Positions 23,213 to 23,932 of a stretch of 23,932 bases of DNA are shown here, in pieces. Positions within the stretch are counted from its first letter, which is position 1; every line of letters begins with the position of its first letter. The DNA comes from Candidatus Solibacter sp. (GTDB lineage Bacteria; Acidobacteriota; Terriglobia; Bryobacterales; Bryobacteraceae): NCBI GenBank assembly GCA_026394025.1, contig JAPKZC010000835.1:1-23932 (forward strand), given 5' to 3'. Both the position numbers and the translations under genes were made by a program. The notes beneath the pieces were generated by a model that was not told the origin of the DNA, did no database searches, and saw nothing but the letters and a program-made list of their open reading frames with translations.

Positions 23213-23625
23213 CGAATATCGTCCAGGTCGCGCAGTTCCAGGTCCGTGTCTTTTTGGCAGCACACGCACGGCCCGGGCGCGTATGCGCGAATGTAGCACA
23301 CGTCGCACCAATAGGTAATCATCTTCGGCTTGCCGCCATCGCGCACCACCAGGGCGCGCGTGTGTTGCGGGTCGATCAGGAATTTGCCGGGCGCCGTGAA
23401 GTGCCCGCTGGCTTCCACTTCGAACCCGTTCACCCGCGGATCGTGCAGCACCTTCCGTGTGGGCGCATCCCCATCCAGCACGATGCGTGCGTGCTCCGCG
23501 GTCTCCACCACGGGCGCCTCCCCGCTACGCACCACCAGCTTGCCGCGCACCGTTTCGTTCTTCGCCGGAGCGGCCGCGTGCAGCGAAAGCGCGGCCAGGG
23601 CCAGCAAACACAAACAAACCCTCAT
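23209..23625 (-). CDS. Small exported protein with C-terminal cysteine cluster
   Basis: A 138-residue protein of unknown function. Residues 1-19 are a signal peptide (MRVCLCLLALAALSLHAAA). The mature part is predicted beta-rich and ends with WCDVCYIRAYAPGPCVCCQ: cysteines 107, 110, 120, 122 and 123, spaced C-x2-C-x9-C-x-C-C, a likely metal site or disulfide set outside the cytoplasm. No clear lipobox is seen. The start at 23625 puts the signal peptide at the N-terminus; the frame is open to 23661. There is no ribosome binding site, and a TACAAT -10-like hexamer ends 5 nt before the ATG, so the mRNA may be leaderless. It is translationally coupled to the aldose epimerase gene. Confidence 0.7.
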   Translation of the reverse strand: MRVCLCLLALAALSLHAAAPAKNETVRGKLVVRSGEAPVVETAEHARIVLDGDAPTRKVLHDPRVNGFEVEASGHFTAPGKFLIDPQHTRALVVRDGGKPKMITYWCDVCYIRAYAPGPCVCCQKDTDLELRDLDDIR

Positions 23626-23630
23626 ACTTG

Positions 23631-23686
23631 ATTGTAGTGGCACGGCGCACCCGCGTTGCAAGCACCGGTGAGCAACGCGGTAGAGT
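23631..23686. promoter_or_regulatory. Divergent promoter region with 9-bp inverted repeat
   Basis: CCGCGTTGC (23651-23659) and GCAACGCGG (23672-23680) form a perfect inverted repeat around a 12-nt centre. The palindromic hexamer TTGCAA (23656-23661) could act as -35 in both directions: 19 bp from TACAAT on the minus strand (23631-23636) and 19 bp from TAGAGT on the plus strand (23681-23686). The spacers are longer than ideal, so confidence is low. Confidence 0.35.
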
Positions 23687-23723
23687 GAGAGTACGCAAGG
23701 CGTAGGTCGCTAAGAGGAAGTTG

Positions 23724-23932
23724 ATGGAACCGGACCTCAATCAAGAACGTCGGCAGGCCCACGCGTTACTGGATATGCTGCCGGCCGCGAAGCTAAACGC
23801 TGTACGGAGTCTGCTGGAAGTGATGGTGGAACCGCTGGCGCGTTCGCTCATGTTGGCTCCCCCGGAAGAGGAAGAGATCGCGCCCGGGACCGCCGAGGCG
23901 CTGGGCTGCGCCCGCGCCTCGCTCGCCCGCGG
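23724..23932 (+). CDS. Small acidic helical protein, possibly an antitoxin-like protein (3' end outside the window)
   Basis: The first 69 codons of a gene that runs off the window. The ATG at 23724 follows AAGAGGAAG (23712-23720), a good ribosome binding site. The visible protein is cytoplasmic, with an amphipathic helical start (RRQAHALLDMLPAAKLNAVR, then SLLEVMVEPLARSL), an acidic PPEEEEIAPGTAE stretch and ALGCARASLARG. Short proteins with this AHALLDxLP...LLEVMV layout are frequent in Acidobacteria and are sometimes called antitoxin-like because a toxin gene can follow. That role cannot be judged here, since the downstream gene is not in the window. Confidence 0.6.
   Translation, partial: MEPDLNQERRQAHALLDMLPAAKLNAVRSLLEVMVEPLARSLMLAPPEEEEIAPGTAEALGCARASLAR

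Noticed and set aside
1..23932. CRISPR arrays, insertion sequences or attachment sites
   Set aside because: No regularly spaced direct repeats, transposase, integrase or tRNA-linked repeats were seen on reading both strands.

Overview
The window is high-GC bacterial chromosome with dense, short-spaced genes. The gene content points to an acidobacterium of the Solibacter/Bryobacter type. The pointers are a very long TonB-receptor-like protein with a carboxypeptidase-regulatory domain, a VWFA-related protein of the acidobacterial type, secreted TPR proteins, an FG-GAP/ASPIC-UnbV protein, PD40-repeat proteins and DinB-family proteins. This assignment is inference from family content; no rRNA or tRNA gene is present, and I see no insertion sequence, prophage or CRISPR array.

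Layout. (1) 1-1911, plus strand: a DinB-fold protein with a recognisable promoter and a strong terminator, then a NupG-like nucleoside permease. (2) 1958-4973, minus strand: a possible remnant of a thioredoxin-like gene, a secreted TPR protein and a Tat-exported FG-GAP/ASPIC protein. (3) 4974-5434: a regulatory region with repeated GTTAAC boxes. (4) 5435-13992, plus strand: the 1163-aa TonB-receptor-like protein, a secreted TPR protein, the VWFA-related protein and a single-pass membrane protein with a cytoplasmic DNA-binding-like domain and two malectin-like domains. (5) 14106-17329: uppP and ftsK with overlapping stop and start. (6) 17400-22127: an M48 protease homologue with a broken HExxH motif, pyruvate kinase, a frameshifted esterase, and a doubly disrupted zinc-ribbon/PD40 membrane protein. 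(7) 22226-23625, minus strand: a small Cys-rich exported protein coupled to an aldose 1-epimerase. (8) From 23724, the start of a small gene cut by the window end.

Most interesting inference: the promoter of the TonB-receptor gene and that of the malectin-domain membrane protein each carry a pair of GTTAAC-type boxes exactly 25 bp apart at nearly the same distance from an identical TATACT -10 element. The malectin protein has the layout of a ToxR-like one-component sensor (cytoplasmic DNA-binding-like domain, one membrane helix, carbohydrate-binding ectodomain). A testable model is a glycan sensor controlling its own gene and an outer-membrane receptor 7 kb away.

Other notable points are two hairpin repeats sharing an identical 16-nt core in opposite orientation, a predicted dead M48 protease (HAIAH for HExxH), and three reading-frame lesions within 2 kb that are either real gene decay or assembly errors.
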